Shown: piece by piece, positions 40,622 through 51,100 of the stretch
Layout of the letters: every line of letters begins with the position of its first letter
How positions within the stretch are numbered: position 1 is the stretch's first letter
DNA from: Paraburkholderia sp. DHOC27
GTDB taxonomy: Bacteria > Pseudomonadota > Gammaproteobacteria > Burkholderiales > Burkholderiaceae
Assembly: GCF_003429005.1 (NCBI RefSeq)
Contig: NZ_QVQV01000001.1
Span: 549,709-613,708 of the forward strand
DNA: 64,000 nt
Direction of reading: 5' to 3'
Notes under the pieces: model-generated
What the model was told of the DNA's origin: nothing
Databases searched by the model: none
What the model saw: only the letters and a program-made list of their open reading frames with translations
Position numbers and translations under genes: made by a program

Positions 40622-41989
40622 CTAACCTTGCGCCGGAGCCCCAGCAGCGCCCGCATCCACGCCGGCCACGGCCGTCGCGGCGGGCGCGGGAATCGGCGCG
40701 GCCGCAGCCGGCACGCCCGGCTTGATCGCTCGTGCCCGCGCATTCACGACCACCGCGCGCGGCTCGTTGTCGTAGATCACGGCGCGCACACGCGGATAGA
40801 TATGCCGCTCCCAGCGGTGTCCGTTGAATACACCGTAGTGGCCGACGCCCGTCTGCACATGATGGGTCTTGAGATAAGGACGCAGCTTGTTGCACATGTC
40901 CTGCGCCGCGAGGGTCTGGCCGATCGCACAGATATCGTCCTTCTCTCCCTCCACCGTCAGGAGAGCGGTGCGGCGAATCTTCGATGGTTCGATCAAACGT
41001 CCGCCCACTTCCAGCTCGTGCAGCGGCAATGCATGACGCTGAAACACGGTCTCGACGGTTTCCAGATAGAAGTCCGCGGTGAGATCCATCGTCGCGAAAT
41101 ATTCTTCGTAGAAAATACGGATCGTCTCGGCCTTGGCCGGATCGCCTTTGGCACGCTCGTAATACATGGTTTCGAATGAATCGAGATGGCGCCCGAGATT
41201 CATCGACATAAACGCGTTGAGCTGCACGAAGCCCGGATACACGCGCCGGTGGGCTCCGGCAAAACCTGGCGGCACGGCGCTGATCAGGTTGCGCTCGAAC
41301 CATTCGATCGGTTTGCTTTTGGCGAGCGCGTTGACCTTGGTGGGGTTGATGCGCGTATCGAGCGGGCCGGCCATGAGCGTCATGCTGGCGGGTTGCGCCG
41401 GATGATCGTCGGCGGCCATCGTTGCGACCGCGGCGAGTGCTGCCACTGTCGGCTGGCAGACCGCGAGCAGATGCGTGCCCGGCCCAATCACGGTGGTGAA
41501 GTCGATCACGTGCTGGACAAACTCGTCAAAGCCGAAGCGTCCCTGTGAGAGCGGCACATCGCGCGGGTTGTGCCAATCGGTGATGTAGACATCGTGGTCG
41601 GCCAGCATGGTCTTGACCGTGCCGCGCAACAGGGTCGCGAAATGGCCGGACATCGGCGCGATCACGAGCACGCGCGGTTGCGCGGGGGAAACGGGCGTGT
41701 CCTTGCGAAAATGCAGCAACGAGCAAAACGGTGTGTGTGCGGCCATCTCCTCGACGAGACTCACTGGCTTGCCGTCCACCTCGATCGAATCCAGTGCGAA
41801 CGGCGGCCGCTGGTGCGTGAGTCCGGCGAGCGTGATCAGATCGCACGAAGCGCGCAGCGAGCGGCCGTGGGGCGTGTCGCTAATCGCCGGCCAGGCGTCG
41901 AGCGCGTGATTGACGAGTGCGGCGCCATGCCGAACGGGCAGCATCAGGTCGGCGAAGGCCTGATAAGCCGGGTAGGCGAGCAGATTCAT
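40622..41989 (-). CDS. phaZ: Intracellular poly(3-hydroxybutyrate) depolymerase (Cys-type PhaZ)
   Basis: 455 residues from MNLLAYPAYQAFAD, which has GAAGG upstream. Alpha/beta hydrolase that mobilises PHB granules in the cytoplasm. The nucleophile motif reads HLLAVCQPTVAAL with Cys178 in place of the usual serine, as in the Ralstonia-type intracellular depolymerases. The catalytic His is probably in VQTGVGHYGVFNGHRWE near the C-terminus. The last ~35 residues are an Ala/Pro-rich tail that may be disordered. Convergent with the cupin gene. Confidence 0.93.
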   Translation of the reverse strand: MNLLAYPAYQAFADLMLPVRHGAALVNHALDAWPAISDTPHGRSLRASCDLITLAGLTHQRPPFALDSIEVDGKPVSLVEEMAAHTPFCSLLHFRKDTPVSPAQPRVLVIAPMSGHFATLLRGTVKTMLADHDVYITDWHNPRDVPLSQGRFGFDEFVQHVIDFTTVIGPGTHLLAVCQPTVAALAAVATMAADDHPAQPASMTLMAGPLDTRINPTKVNALAKSKPIEWFERNLISAVPPGFAGAHRRVYPGFVQLNAFMSMNLGRHLDSFETMYYERAKGDPAKAETIRIFYEEYFATMDLTADFYLETVETVFQRHALPLHELEVGGRLIEPSKIRRTALLTVEGEKDDICAIGQTLAAQDMCNKLRPYLKTHHVQTGVGHYGVFNGHRWERHIYPRVRAVIYDNEPRAVVVNARARAIKPGVPAAAAPIPAPAATAVAGVDAGAAGAPAQG

Positions 41990-42201
41990 AGCCTTCGCAC
42001 GAATGCCCAAAAGGAAGGAGCCCGAAGAGAGGCAATACGTGTGCCAACGGCACGTGCCTCGCGCCGATACCGGCTCAGGTTGGCATAGCATTTGCGCTAT
42101 TCCGTCAACGGTGCTGCTTTTGCCGTGATTTGGTGCGCCGGCGCACGCGAGCGTGCACGCGATATGGTTGAGACGACGGGCCCGCTCCGGAGGAGATTCC
42201 C

Positions 42202-42855
42202 ATGACGAACACCACGCTTACCCTTAGCAGCAAGAATTATTCGTCGTGGTCGCTGCGCGGCTGGCTGCTGACGAAATTCAGCGGGTTGCCCTTCGAAGAA
42301 ATCGTGATGCCCGTCGACGACCCCGGCGCGCGCGCCGAGCTTTTGCTGCTGTCGCCATCCATTCTCGTGCCGTGCCTGATGCACGACGGCATCAAGGTCT
42401 GGGACACGCTGGCCATTGGCGAATATCTGAACGAGGTTTGTCCCGAGGCGAACTTGCTGCCGCACGACCGCCGCGCCCGAGCTCATTGCCGCGCCATCTC
42501 CGGCGAGATGCACTCCGGCTTCGGCTCGCTGCGCTCAGCACTCCCAATGAATCTGAAAGCGCATTTTCCGGGCTTCAAGGTATGGGCGCGTGCGCAGTCC
42601 GATATTGACCGGATTGTTGCAATCTGGAGCGAGTGTCTCGAACAGTACGGTGGCCCGTTCCTGTTCGGCGAGCGTAGCGTGGCGGACGCGATGTACGCGC
42701 CCGTCGTGACACGCTTCGTTACCTACGATGTCAAGCTCGATCCGGACATCGTGGAATATGGTCAGCGCATCCTCGCCATGCCGGAGATGCAGCAGTGGAT
42801 GGCGGACGCGCAGCAGGAAGTGGACGAGATCGACGAACTGGACGTGGAATTTTGA
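42202..42855 (+). CDS. Glutathione S-transferase family protein
   Basis: 217 residues. The N-terminal thioredoxin-like domain starts LTLSSKNYSSWSLRGWLLTKFSGLPFEEI, where the Ser/Tyr of the first loop would activate glutathione. The glutathione-site region LVPCLMHDGIKVWDTLAIGEYLNE follows, then an all-helical C-terminal domain. This subgroup has Ser in the catalytic position (theta/zeta-like). GGAGGAG ribosome site. Substrate unknown. Confidence 0.93.
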   Translation: MTNTTLTLSSKNYSSWSLRGWLLTKFSGLPFEEIVMPVDDPGARAELLLLSPSILVPCLMHDGIKVWDTLAIGEYLNEVCPEANLLPHDRRARAHCRAISGEMHSGFGSLRSALPMNLKAHFPGFKVWARAQSDIDRIVAIWSECLEQYGGPFLFGERSVADAMYAPVVTRFVTYDVKLDPDIVEYGQRILAMPEMQQWMADAQQEVDEIDELDVEF

Positions 42856-42875
42856 GGAAGAAGGGTTGTCCGGAT

Positions 42876-42905
42876 GACGAGCAGCCGGGTCCCGCCCGGC
42901 TCGTC
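42876..42905. terminator. Hairpin between convergent gst and copA genes
   Basis: GACGAGC..CCGGG and CCCGGCTCGTC pair with a small bulge around a GC-rich loop. There is no T-run, so it may serve as a weak bidirectional terminator or stability element. Confidence 0.45.
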
Positions 42906-42930
42906 CCTTCCGCCAGCACATGTGTGCACG

Positions 42931-45465
42931 TCAAGTCCGGTTTTGACCCGCACGCCAGCTCCGCAACAGCAGCGCATTCGCGACCACGCTTACGCTGGAA
43001 AACGCCATCGCCGCGCCCGCAATCATCGGATTCAGCAAGCCAAAGGCGGCCAGCGGAATGCCGATCAGGTTGTAGACGAACGCCCAAAAGAGGTTTTGCT
43101 GGATCTTGCGCCAGGTGCGTCGCGAGATATCAATGGCGTCCGCGACCAGCGCTGGATCGCCGCGCATCAGGGTGATGCCGGCGGCGTCCATGGCGACGTC
43201 GGTGCCGGTCGCCATGGCGATTCCGAGGTCGGCGGCGGCGAGGGCGGGGGCATCGTTGATGCCGTCGCCCGCCATTGCAACGACACCGGCCGTGCGGATT
43301 TTCAGATCGCGGATCACGCGCGCCTTGTCGTCAGGCAGCACTTGCGCATGAAACTCGTCGATGCCGAGGGACGCAGCCACGCTTGATGCGCTGCCCTGGT
43401 TGTCGCCGGTCACGAGCACGCTTTTGACGCCCATCGTCTTCAGACGCTCGACCGCCGCGCGCGCGTTCGGCTTCACGCTATCGCCGAAGCCGATCAGAGC
43501 TAGTGCGGCGGGCGGCGTGGCTGTGCGGTCGATCAGCCATGAAACGGTATTGCCGGCGTTTTCCAGTTGCTGCGCGCGTTCAGCGAGCGCGGACGGCAAA
43601 ACGACGCCCAGTTCCGCCAGCCAGCCGCTGCTGCCCAAGGCGATGGTGCGGCCATCGACATCCGCTTCAACGCCGCGGCCGGGCACGGCGCGCGCTTTGG
43701 AAACGGCGGCGGGCGTCGCCAGCGCCGCCGGCCGCGTCGAATCGGCAATCTTCAGCACCGCCTTGGCCAGCGGGTGGTCGCTATGCCGCTGCACCGCCGC
43801 CGCGAGCGCCAGGGCTTCGTCATGCGCAAGGCCGATCGGCTCGAAGGCCGTCACGGTCGGTTGACCGAGCGTCAGCGTGCCGGTCTTGTCGAACGCGACC
43901 AGGTTCACGTTATGCGCGATTTCGAGCGCGAGCGCGTCCTTGATCAGCACGCCGCGTCGGGCGGCGGCGCCAGTGCCCGCCATGATGGCCGCCGGCGTGG
44001 CGAGACCCAGCGCGCACGGACAGGCAATCACCAGCACGGCCACGGCGTTGAGCACAGCCGTTTCGCCGTGCGCGCCCGCGATCAACCAGCCGCCCAGTGT
44101 GATGGCCGCGATGACCAGAATGACCGGCACGAAGATCTCGCTCACCCGGTCGACCAGGCGCTGAATAGGCGCCTTCTCGGCCTGGGCCGTTTCGACGAGA
44201 CGAATGATGCGCGCGAGCGTCGTCTCCGCGCCAATCGCCTTTGTGGTGACGGTAATCACCCCTTCGCCATTGATCGAACCGGCGGTGACCGCGTCGTCCG
44301 GTTGTTTCGGCACAGGCAGGCTTTCGCCGGTGATGAGCGACTCGTCGATATGCGTGCGGCCTTCGAGCACCGCGCCGTCTACCGGCACCCGTTCGCCCGG
44401 CCGCACGACCACGATCGTGCCGACCCGCACTTGCGCGAGCGGCACCTCGTGTTCCTCGTTGCCGACGCGGATGCGCGCCCGCTCCGGCCGTAGCGCGTTC
44501 AGCGAGCGGATCGCGTCCGTGGTCTGGCGTTTGGCGCGCGCTTCGAGCCACTTGCCGAAGCGCACCAGCGTAATCACGACCGCCGACGCCTCGAAGTACA
44601 GATGCATGCCGTCGCCGGGATGCGCGATGAGCTCGTACACGCTGATGCCATACGCCGCCGAGGTGCCGAGCGCGACCAGCAGGTCCATATTGCCGGCGCC
44701 GGCCCGCACCGCCCGCCAGGCCGCGCGGTAAAAGCGCGCGCCGAAGCCGAACTGGACGACCGTGGCGAGGGCAAGCTGAAGCCAGGGCGGTACGAGGGAA
44801 CTGGCGCCCTCGGCGCCGCCGCCAAACCCAGCGCTCAGCATGGGCAGCAGAAGTGGCAGCGTTAACACGGCACAGATCACCACGGCAGCGAGTTCGCGGC
44901 GGTTTTGCTCGTGCGCGCGCTGTGCGACTGACGGCGCCGCCGGGGCGGGGTCCTGCTCGACGGGCGTTGCCTGATAGCCCGCCTTGGTGACGGCGGCGAC
45001 GAGCGCATCTATGCCGGTAGCTGCACCGTTGGCGTCGGCGGCCAGGCTGACGGTGGCCTTTTCGGTTGCCAGATTGACCGAAGCACTGGCCACCCCGGGC
45101 AGTTTCGCCAGCGCTTTTTCGACCCGCGTGGCGCACGCGGCGCAGGTCATGCCGCCAATCGCCAGTTCGGCCACATCCCCGGCTCCGGCCCCGGTCCCGA
45201 CGGAGGAAACCGCAGGCACGACAGGCGCGGCTTCATAGCCGGCCTTGCGGACCGCGTTCACCAGCACATCCGGAGCCACGTTGAGGCTGGCGTCCACATC
45301 GACGCTGGCCCTTTCAGTGGCGAGATTGACCGTGGCGCGGCTGACGCCGGGCACTTTGGCGAGCGCCTTCTCGACCCGCATCGCACAGGACGCGCAGGTC
45401 ATGCCGCTGATATCGAGTTCGGCGCGGGTCTGGGACGCGCGGTCGGGCGTGGCAAGTTCAGTCAT
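42931..45465 (-). CDS. copA: Copper-exporting P1B-type ATPase
   Basis: 844 residues. Two N-terminal HMA copper-binding domains: GMTCASC (Cys24/Cys27) and GMTCAAC (Cys108/Cys111), joined by a Val/Gly/Ala linker. Eight transmembrane helices, with the ion-site motif CPC at Cys482-Cys484 ([11 protein letters not shown]). Phosphorylation Asp526 in DKTGTLT. Actuator GESLP and hinge [13 protein letters not shown] are complete. It pumps Cu(I) from cytoplasm to periplasm. A MerR/CueR-type promoter lies directly upstream, so copper induction is predicted. The regulator gene is not in the window. Confidence 0.97.
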   Translation of the reverse strand: MTELATPDRASQTRAELDISGMTCASCAMRVEKALAKVPGVSRATVNLATERASVDVDASLNVAPDVLVNAVRKAGYEAAPVVPAVSSVGTGAGAGDVAELAIGGMTCAACATRVEKALAKLPGVASASVNLATEKATVSLAADANGAATGIDALVAAVTKAGYQATPVEQDPAPAAPSVAQRAHEQNRRELAAVVICAVLTLPLLLPMLSAGFGGGAEGASSLVPPWLQLALATVVQFGFGARFYRAAWRAVRAGAGNMDLLVALGTSAAYGISVYELIAHPGDGMHLYFEASAVVITLVRFGKWLEARAKRQTTDAIRSLNALRPERARIRVGNEEHEVPLAQVRVGTIVVVRPGERVPVDGAVLEGRTHIDESLITGESLPVPKQPDDAVTAGSINGEGVITVTTKAIGAETTLARIIRLVETAQAEKAPIQRLVDRVSEIFVPVILVIAAITLGGWLIAGAHGETAVLNAVAVLVIACPCALGLATPAAIMAGTGAAARRGVLIKDALALEIAHNVNLVAFDKTGTLTLGQPTVTAFEPIGLAHDEALALAAAVQRHSDHPLAKAVLKIADSTRPAALATPAAVSKARAVPGRGVEADVDGRTIALGSSGWLAELGVVLPSALAERAQQLENAGNTVSWLIDRTATPPAALALIGFGDSVKPNARAAVERLKTMGVKSVLVTGDNQGSASSVAASLGIDEFHAQVLPDDKARVIRDLKIRTAGVVAMAGDGINDAPALAAADLGIAMATGTDVAMDAAGITLMRGDPALVADAIDISRRTWRKIQQNLFWAFVYNLIGIPLAAFGLLNPMIAGAAMAFSSVSVVANALLLRSWRAGQNRT

Positions 45466-45506
45466 GGTGGCAGGGCTCGGGCGGCATCAGGCCGCATCAT
45501 GAACCC

Positions 45507-45537
45507 AGTATTGACCTTCCCATGATGGGAAGGTCAA
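45507..45537 (-). promoter_or_regulatory. CueR-type copper promoter of copA
   Basis: A near-perfect 27-base palindrome (45511-45537) contains ACCTTCC and GGAAGGT arms, the CueR box. Read on the minus strand it has TTGACC as -35 and AATACT as -10 with a 19-base spacer, the long spacing that MerR-family activators twist into shape. Confidence 0.9.
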
Positions 45538-45569
45538 GCGCTCGATGTGGCAACTTCGCGAGCCGCCCT

Positions 45570-46211
45570 TCAAAACGCCGGCGGCGCGTTCAGCATGGCT
45601 TCGGCGACCGCTTCCTGCATGTCGCCGCCGTTGGCCAGCAAGGCGTCGGCGGCGCCGCGCCGGTCGCGGGCTTCCTTGTTTTGCCCCAGCTTCCATTTGC
45701 CCACCAACCGCGTTACCTCGATCTCGATGCCGACGATCGCCCCCAGCATCTGCTTGATGTAGTCCGCAGGGGCATCGCCCATCTTCCAGGGCCGCGGCTG
45801 GTCAGCTTCCATCTTCCTCGTGAGCCGGGCGACGAGACCGCGCACGAACGCCTCGTCGTCGCGCACGGTGATACGGCCATGCGCGTGGACGACGATGTAG
45901 TTGTACGTCGGCACCTGCCGATGCGCCTCGTGCTTGCTCGGATACCAGTTGGGCGAAATGTACGCGGCCGGCCCCTGGAAGATCACCAGCGTCTCCGGCT
46001 GCGCGGCCACTTCCTGCCACACAGGATTAGCGCGAGCGACATGTGCGCGCAATGTGCCATGCGTACCCTCGACTGGTTCGAATTCGAACGGCAGGTGATT
46101 CGCGTCCAGACCTTGCGGGCCGTGCGTGACGAGCGCGCCAAACGGCTGGTCGGCGATCAGTTGATGGAGAACCTCAGGACGGTTCTCTTCGAAATGGGCG
46201 GGGACGTACAT
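45570..46211 (-). CDS. FMN-binding PaiB-family protein
   Basis: 213 residues from MYVPAHFEENRPEVLHQLI, the conserved PaiB start, with GGAG eight bases before. The longer frame to 46451 adds a Ser/Arg-rich, non-family stretch. The split-barrel core includes NHLPFEF, LRAHVARANPVW and AYISPNWYPSK, the FMN-binding motif. PaiB homologues are described as transcriptional regulators of protease/sporulation genes in Bacillus; in Gram-negatives the role is unclear and oxidoreductase activity is possible. Divergent from the DUF1254 gene. Confidence 0.9.
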   Translation of the reverse strand: MYVPAHFEENRPEVLHQLIADQPFGALVTHGPQGLDANHLPFEFEPVEGTHGTLRAHVARANPVWQEVAAQPETLVIFQGPAAYISPNWYPSKHEAHRQVPTYNYIVVHAHGRITVRDDEAFVRGLVARLTRKMEADQPRPWKMGDAPADYIKQMLGAIVGIEIEVTRLVGKWKLGQNKEARDRRGAADALLANGGDMQEAVAEAMLNAPPAF

Positions 46212-46415
46212 GAAGCGCTCCGGATGCGGGTAGGGGGCGAAGACGTGAAAAGGTGCGTTGTGCCTTTGCGCTTGCCTTCTGTCAAGGATACGATACAACC
46301 CGTTGTTGTCGGGATCGAGATAGGCAGCCGTTCGCGATGGGCTTGGGGGCCGCGCGGCCAGAGCTGCTGATACCCGGCGAATCTCCCTGGACCGCACGTT
46401 CTGCCATCTGAACGA

Positions 46416-47858
46416 ATGATAAAAAATCTTCGAGAACAATTTTCGCTTCACAGGACCTGCGCGTCGCTCGCAGGGATTGCTTTCCTCGCCGGCTGCGCGG
46501 CGACACCCGGCGGTTCGCCGAAGACCACGGGCTGGATCAAGGACGAAGTCGGCGACTCGTATGTGTTCGGCTATCCGCTCGTCATGATGGAGACGGCGCG
46601 TGACGCCGCGGTGGGTAACGATCCGGGTCAGGCACCGATCAACACGCTGCGCCAGGCGCAGGCGTTGCCGCCGGTTGGCTCGGTCAATCCGCCCACGCCG
46701 GGTATCGACACGCTGGATTCGACCGGCTGGCTCGATCTCGCGGACGGTCCCGTCATCCTCACGTTGCCGAATTCACATGGCCGCTATGTCGATGCCCGCG
46801 TACTCGACATGTGGACCAACGTGGTGTGGTCGACCAATGCGTCCAACATGCTGAGCGCGCCCCGTGTGAACGGCATCAAGGAGCAAACGATTGCCTTCGT
46901 CGGTCCCGGCTGGCAGGGCGATTTGCCCGCCAACGTCACGCGCGTCAACGTGCCGACCCGCAACGCGTGGGTGTCGGTGCGCGTGCAGGCGAGCGGGGTG
47001 CGTGACTTCGCGGCGGTGCGCAAGCTGCAACGCGGTATCCGGATGATGCCGCTCGCCGCGTATAGCGGCGACGCGCATGCGGCGTCTGCAGCGGCGTCGA
47101 ACAGCAGCGACTCGGCGGCGCCCTCGGGCGGCGCTTCGAGCGCGACGGGTACCACGGCGTCGCAGGTCGCGGCGCTCGATGCGAGCGCGTTCTTCGATCG
47201 TCTCGCGCAAGGCTTGAAGGACAACCCGCCGGTGCCGGACGATCCGCACGCCTTGAAATTCCTCGCGGACCTGGGTGTCACGCCGGGGCAGCCGGTCGCG
47301 CTGCCATCGCATGCCGCCGATGCGATTGCCGCAGGCATGGCCGATGGTCGTGACCGCGTCGCCGCGCCGCCGTCGAACCTGTTGAACGCAAACGGCTGGA
47401 GCTGGTTTGGCGACAGCGTCGGCAACTACGGTCCTGACTACGCGTTGCGCGCCTACGCGGCGTACTCGCAACTGGGTATCGCCACCAAGGACGACGAGGT
47501 GCGCGCCACCGTTTCGCAGGACAGCGACGGTCACCGTCTGAACGGCGCCAACCGCTACGTGATCCACTTCGCGTCGAGCCAGTTGCCGCCGGTGCGGGGC
47601 TTCTGGTCGATCACGGCCTACACCAAAGATGGCGCCTTGGGCGAGAGCACGCCGGCGCGGCTTGCCGTGGGCGACCGTTATGGCGTGCGCCGTAACCGCG
47701 ATGGTTCGCTCGACGTGACCGTGTCAGCGGCCAAGGTACGGGCCGCGAACTGGTTACCGGCGCCGCGTACGGATCTTCAACTGGTGCTGCGTCTCTACGC
47801 GCCGAGGCCGCAAGCCACTGACGGTAGCTGGCAGCCGCCGCCCGTCGTGCGGCAGTAA
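46416..47858 (+). CDS. DUF1254/DUF1214 lipoprotein
   Basis: 480 residues. Signal with lipobox AFLAGC (Cys near residue 27). The DUF1254 domain begins DSYVFGYPLVMMETARDAA and continues to DLADGPVILTLPNSHGRYVDARVLDMWTNV, the family's beta-rich core. The C-terminal DUF1214 part reads RYVIHFASSQLPPVRGFWSITAYTKDGALGE. A ~50-residue Ala/Ser/Thr-rich loop (SAAASNSSDSAAPSGGASSATG) separates them. Molecular function unknown. Exported to the periplasm or outer membrane. Confidence 0.92.
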   Translation: MIKNLREQFSLHRTCASLAGIAFLAGCAATPGGSPKTTGWIKDEVGDSYVFGYPLVMMETARDAAVGNDPGQAPINTLRQAQALPPVGSVNPPTPGIDTLDSTGWLDLADGPVILTLPNSHGRYVDARVLDMWTNVVWSTNASNMLSAPRVNGIKEQTIAFVGPGWQGDLPANVTRVNVPTRNAWVSVRVQASGVRDFAAVRKLQRGIRMMPLAAYSGDAHAASAAASNSSDSAAPSGGASSATGTTASQVAALDASAFFDRLAQGLKDNPPVPDDPHALKFLADLGVTPGQPVALPSHAADAIAAGMADGRDRVAAPPSNLLNANGWSWFGDSVGNYGPDYALRAYAAYSQLGIATKDDEVRATVSQDSDGHRLNGANRYVIHFASSQLPPVRGFWSITAYTKDGALGESTPARLAVGDRYGVRRNRDGSLDVTVSAAKVRAANWLPAPRTDLQLVLRLYAPRPQATDGSWQPPPVVRQ

Positions 47859-48169
47859 TGGATGCATGCGCGCTGAACTAGCGGCGCGCATGCACTTCCG
47901 CAGATCGCTTCCATGCCTTCGCAATCTGCGGTGCACCGCGCAACGCACTTCGTGTTGCTCACGTGTGGCACCGCAGCACGCTGCAATCGCACGTCGCCAC
48001 GCGTCACATCAACGTCACTAGCACAAGGCCACACTTATCTGACGCATTGCAGATGATTGTTTGCTTTTGGCTTACATTTCTATACCGCGAACGATCCAGG
48101 TCATATACTTGGCCGAGGCAGGACTTCAGTTTCGCGGCGGGCTTGCTGCCGCATCACTCACGATCAGGC
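47859..48169. other. Intergenic region upstream of the DUF748 gene
   Basis: 311 bases. Contains a plausible promoter (48057-48086) and no supportable ORF; the frame upstream of 48170 is open but carries no family-like sequence. Confidence 0.5.
48057..48086 (+). promoter_or_regulatory. Predicted promoter of the DUF748 gene
   Basis: TTGTTT, 18-base spacer, TATACC. Moderate match to the sigma-70 consensus in an A/T-rich island about 80 bases upstream of the start. Confidence 0.5.
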
Positions 48170-51100
48170 ATGGCAAGCGTTAACAAGGCATCCTTCGCAT
48201 CCTCCCTGCAAACCGTGCGCGGTGTCGCGCAGGCGCCTCGTACGCGACGCGTCGTCATCGGTCTGCTGATCTTCGTCGTGCTGTTTGGTTTGCTCGGCTT
48301 TTTTGCCGCGCCGCCGCTGATTCGCCACATCGCTGAACAGCAACTCAGCAAGCAGCTCGACCGTCCTTCGACGATTGGCCGCATCGCGTTGAATCCCTAC
48401 ACGCTGCAACTCGAAGCGGATCGCATCCATATTGGCGAGCGCGGTGGTCAGGGCGATTTCGTGGACATCTCGCGCCTCATCGTCAAGCCGTCCTGGAGTT
48501 CGCTGTTTCGCATGGCGCCGGTCGTGGATGAAGTGCAGATCGACTCTCCGCGTTTCACCGTTGTTCGCTATGACGCGCAGCGTTTCAATTTCACTGATCT
48601 GATCGACAAGTTCGCCAAGCAGCCGTCCAAACCGAACAGCAAGCCGACGCCGTTCTCCGTGTCAAACATCCGGCTCGAGAACGGACAGATCACCTTCGAT
48701 GACCGCCTGCTTGGCGTCAAGCACGTCATCGATCAATGGAAGCTCGGCATTCCGTTTATTGCAACGCTGCCTTCCAAAACCGACATCTTCGTTGAGCCGT
48801 TGCTGCGCGCGCGTATCGACGGCAGTCCGCTCGCCATCGACGGCAAGACCAAGCCGTTTGCCGCGTCGCGTGAATCGGAAGTGTCGCTGCGCTTCGATGG
48901 CCTCGACGTGCCGCGCCTCGTGTCGTATTCGCCGCAAAAACTGCCGGTGACCGTGCAGGCGGGCAAACTCTCGACGGATCTCAAGCTCAACTTCATCGTC
49001 TCGGACGACACGCCCTCGTTACGGGTGACGGGCACCGTGGATCTGAACGATATCGACGTGCTCGATGAAAACAAGCAGCCGTTCTTTGCGGCGCACGCGC
49101 TGCATGTCGCGGCGGCTACGCTTGAACCGCTGAAGAGCGTGTATCACTTCGACGAGATCCGACTCGACACGCCGACCGTGAATCTGGCGCGGGACAAGGA
49201 CGGGGTGCTGAGTGTCGAGCGGACTTTTGCCGCGCCGCCAGCAGCGGCCAGCGGTGCAGCAGCGCCTGACAAGGCGCAGGGCACTGCGCAACAGACGCCT
49301 GCCCAGGCCCAGGCGCAATCTTCGGCCAGCGCGCCGGAGAGCGCTTCTTCGGCCACGGCGGCGGAAAGCAAGCCCCCCGCGCCGCTCGATCTGGCAATCA
49401 AGCGTTTCGCCCTCAACAACGGCACGGTCGACGTCAAGGACGAAGCGGCGGCGCGGCCTGTCTCGTTGGGCTTGAAGGACCTTGCGGTGTCGCTGGCGGA
49501 TTTCTCGACGCTGGACAAGGCACCCGCCCGCTATACGGTCAGCACCGCCTTCAAGGACAACACCGGTTCGCTGGATGCGGCGGGCTCGTTCGGGCTGGTC
49601 GCGAAGAGCGCCGACTCGAAAATCAACCTTAAGACGCTCGCGTTGCCCGCGGTCCAGCCGTATCTCGACACCATGACCGCGGCGCAGGTGACCGACGGCG
49701 CGCTGTCGGCGAACACGACGCTGAGCGCCAATTGGGCCAAATCGCCGCCGGACATCCAGGTGGGCGCGACGCAACTGGATCTGCAATCGCTGAAGGTGGC
49801 GGCACGCGGCGGCAAGGAACCCGCCGTGACACTCGCTCAGGGCCATGTGGACGTCAACAAGGTCGATGTGCCGGGCCGCACTGCGGCGATCAACGGCGTC
49901 GATCTCACCGGACTCGCGATCAACGCGCAACGCATGAAGGACGGCAGCATCGACCTCGCAGCGCTGGCCGGGCCGCATCAGGAAGCACAGCAACGTACCG
50001 CGATCCATGCCGCCAAAAAGGCTCAGGAGGAAGGGCCGCCGTGGCATTACACGGTTGGCGAGTTGAGCCTGAAGGATGCGACGGCGAAGTTCACGGACAA
50101 CAGCACGCCGCGTCCGGTGAATCTCGACATTTCGCCGCTGCAATTGAAGGTGCAGAACATCAGTGACGATCTGGGCAAACCGCTGCCAGTCGATCTGCAA
50201 GCGACGCTCAATCGCAAGGGCACGCTCGGCGTCAAAGGCGATGTCACGGCAACCCCGCTCAAGCTCGCACTGAAGGTGGACGCGAATCGCCTCGATGCAG
50301 CGGCGTTCGAACCGTACTTCGGCGACAAGCTCAACGCGCTGATCGCCAGCGCCTTGCTGAACATGAACGGCGACGTGGTCATGGCGCAGCAGTCCAAGGC
50401 GGTGAAGGCCTCGTATCACGGCAATCTGGCGATCGTCGACGTGCGGATGCTCGACAAGGTGACTTCCGATTCCTTCGCAGGCTGGGGATCGCTGGCGCTC
50501 ACAAACCTGAAGGCGACCTACGACGAGCACGGCACGGACGTCGATGCGGCGCGCGTCACCTTCACGAATTTCTATGGGCGGGTGTTGCTGGACCCGCAAG
50601 GCAAGCTAAACCTCACGGACGTCGTGGCGAGTGGCGGCGGCAAGCAACAATCGCTCACGCGTAGCAAGAGCAAAACGGAGCCGGTGCCGTTGACGCCGGG
50701 TACGGCGGCGGAGACAGCCACGCCAGCGGTGCCGGCCTCCGCGGGCGAGGCGGCGGTGGTGCCGGCATCGGGACCGGCGGTGGCGTCCGCGGCCGTGCCG
50801 GCGTCGACGGTGACTACGGCGGCGGCTTCGAAGCCGAAAGCGGCGTCCGCAGCGGCGGCATCTGGCACGGCGGTCACTACCGCGCAAACGCAGCCGCCGG
50901 CTAGCCCGATGCGGCTGCACTTCGGTCAACTGGTGCTGCAGGGCGGCCGCGTCACGTACACCGACAATTTCATCAAGCCAAACTTCACTGCCAACCTGGT
51001 CGCGATTCAGGGGACCATTGGGGCATTCGGCACGCAGTCCACCACACCGGCGCCGGTGGACGTGGCCGCGAAACTCGCGGCGAACGGCCCGCTTTCGATC

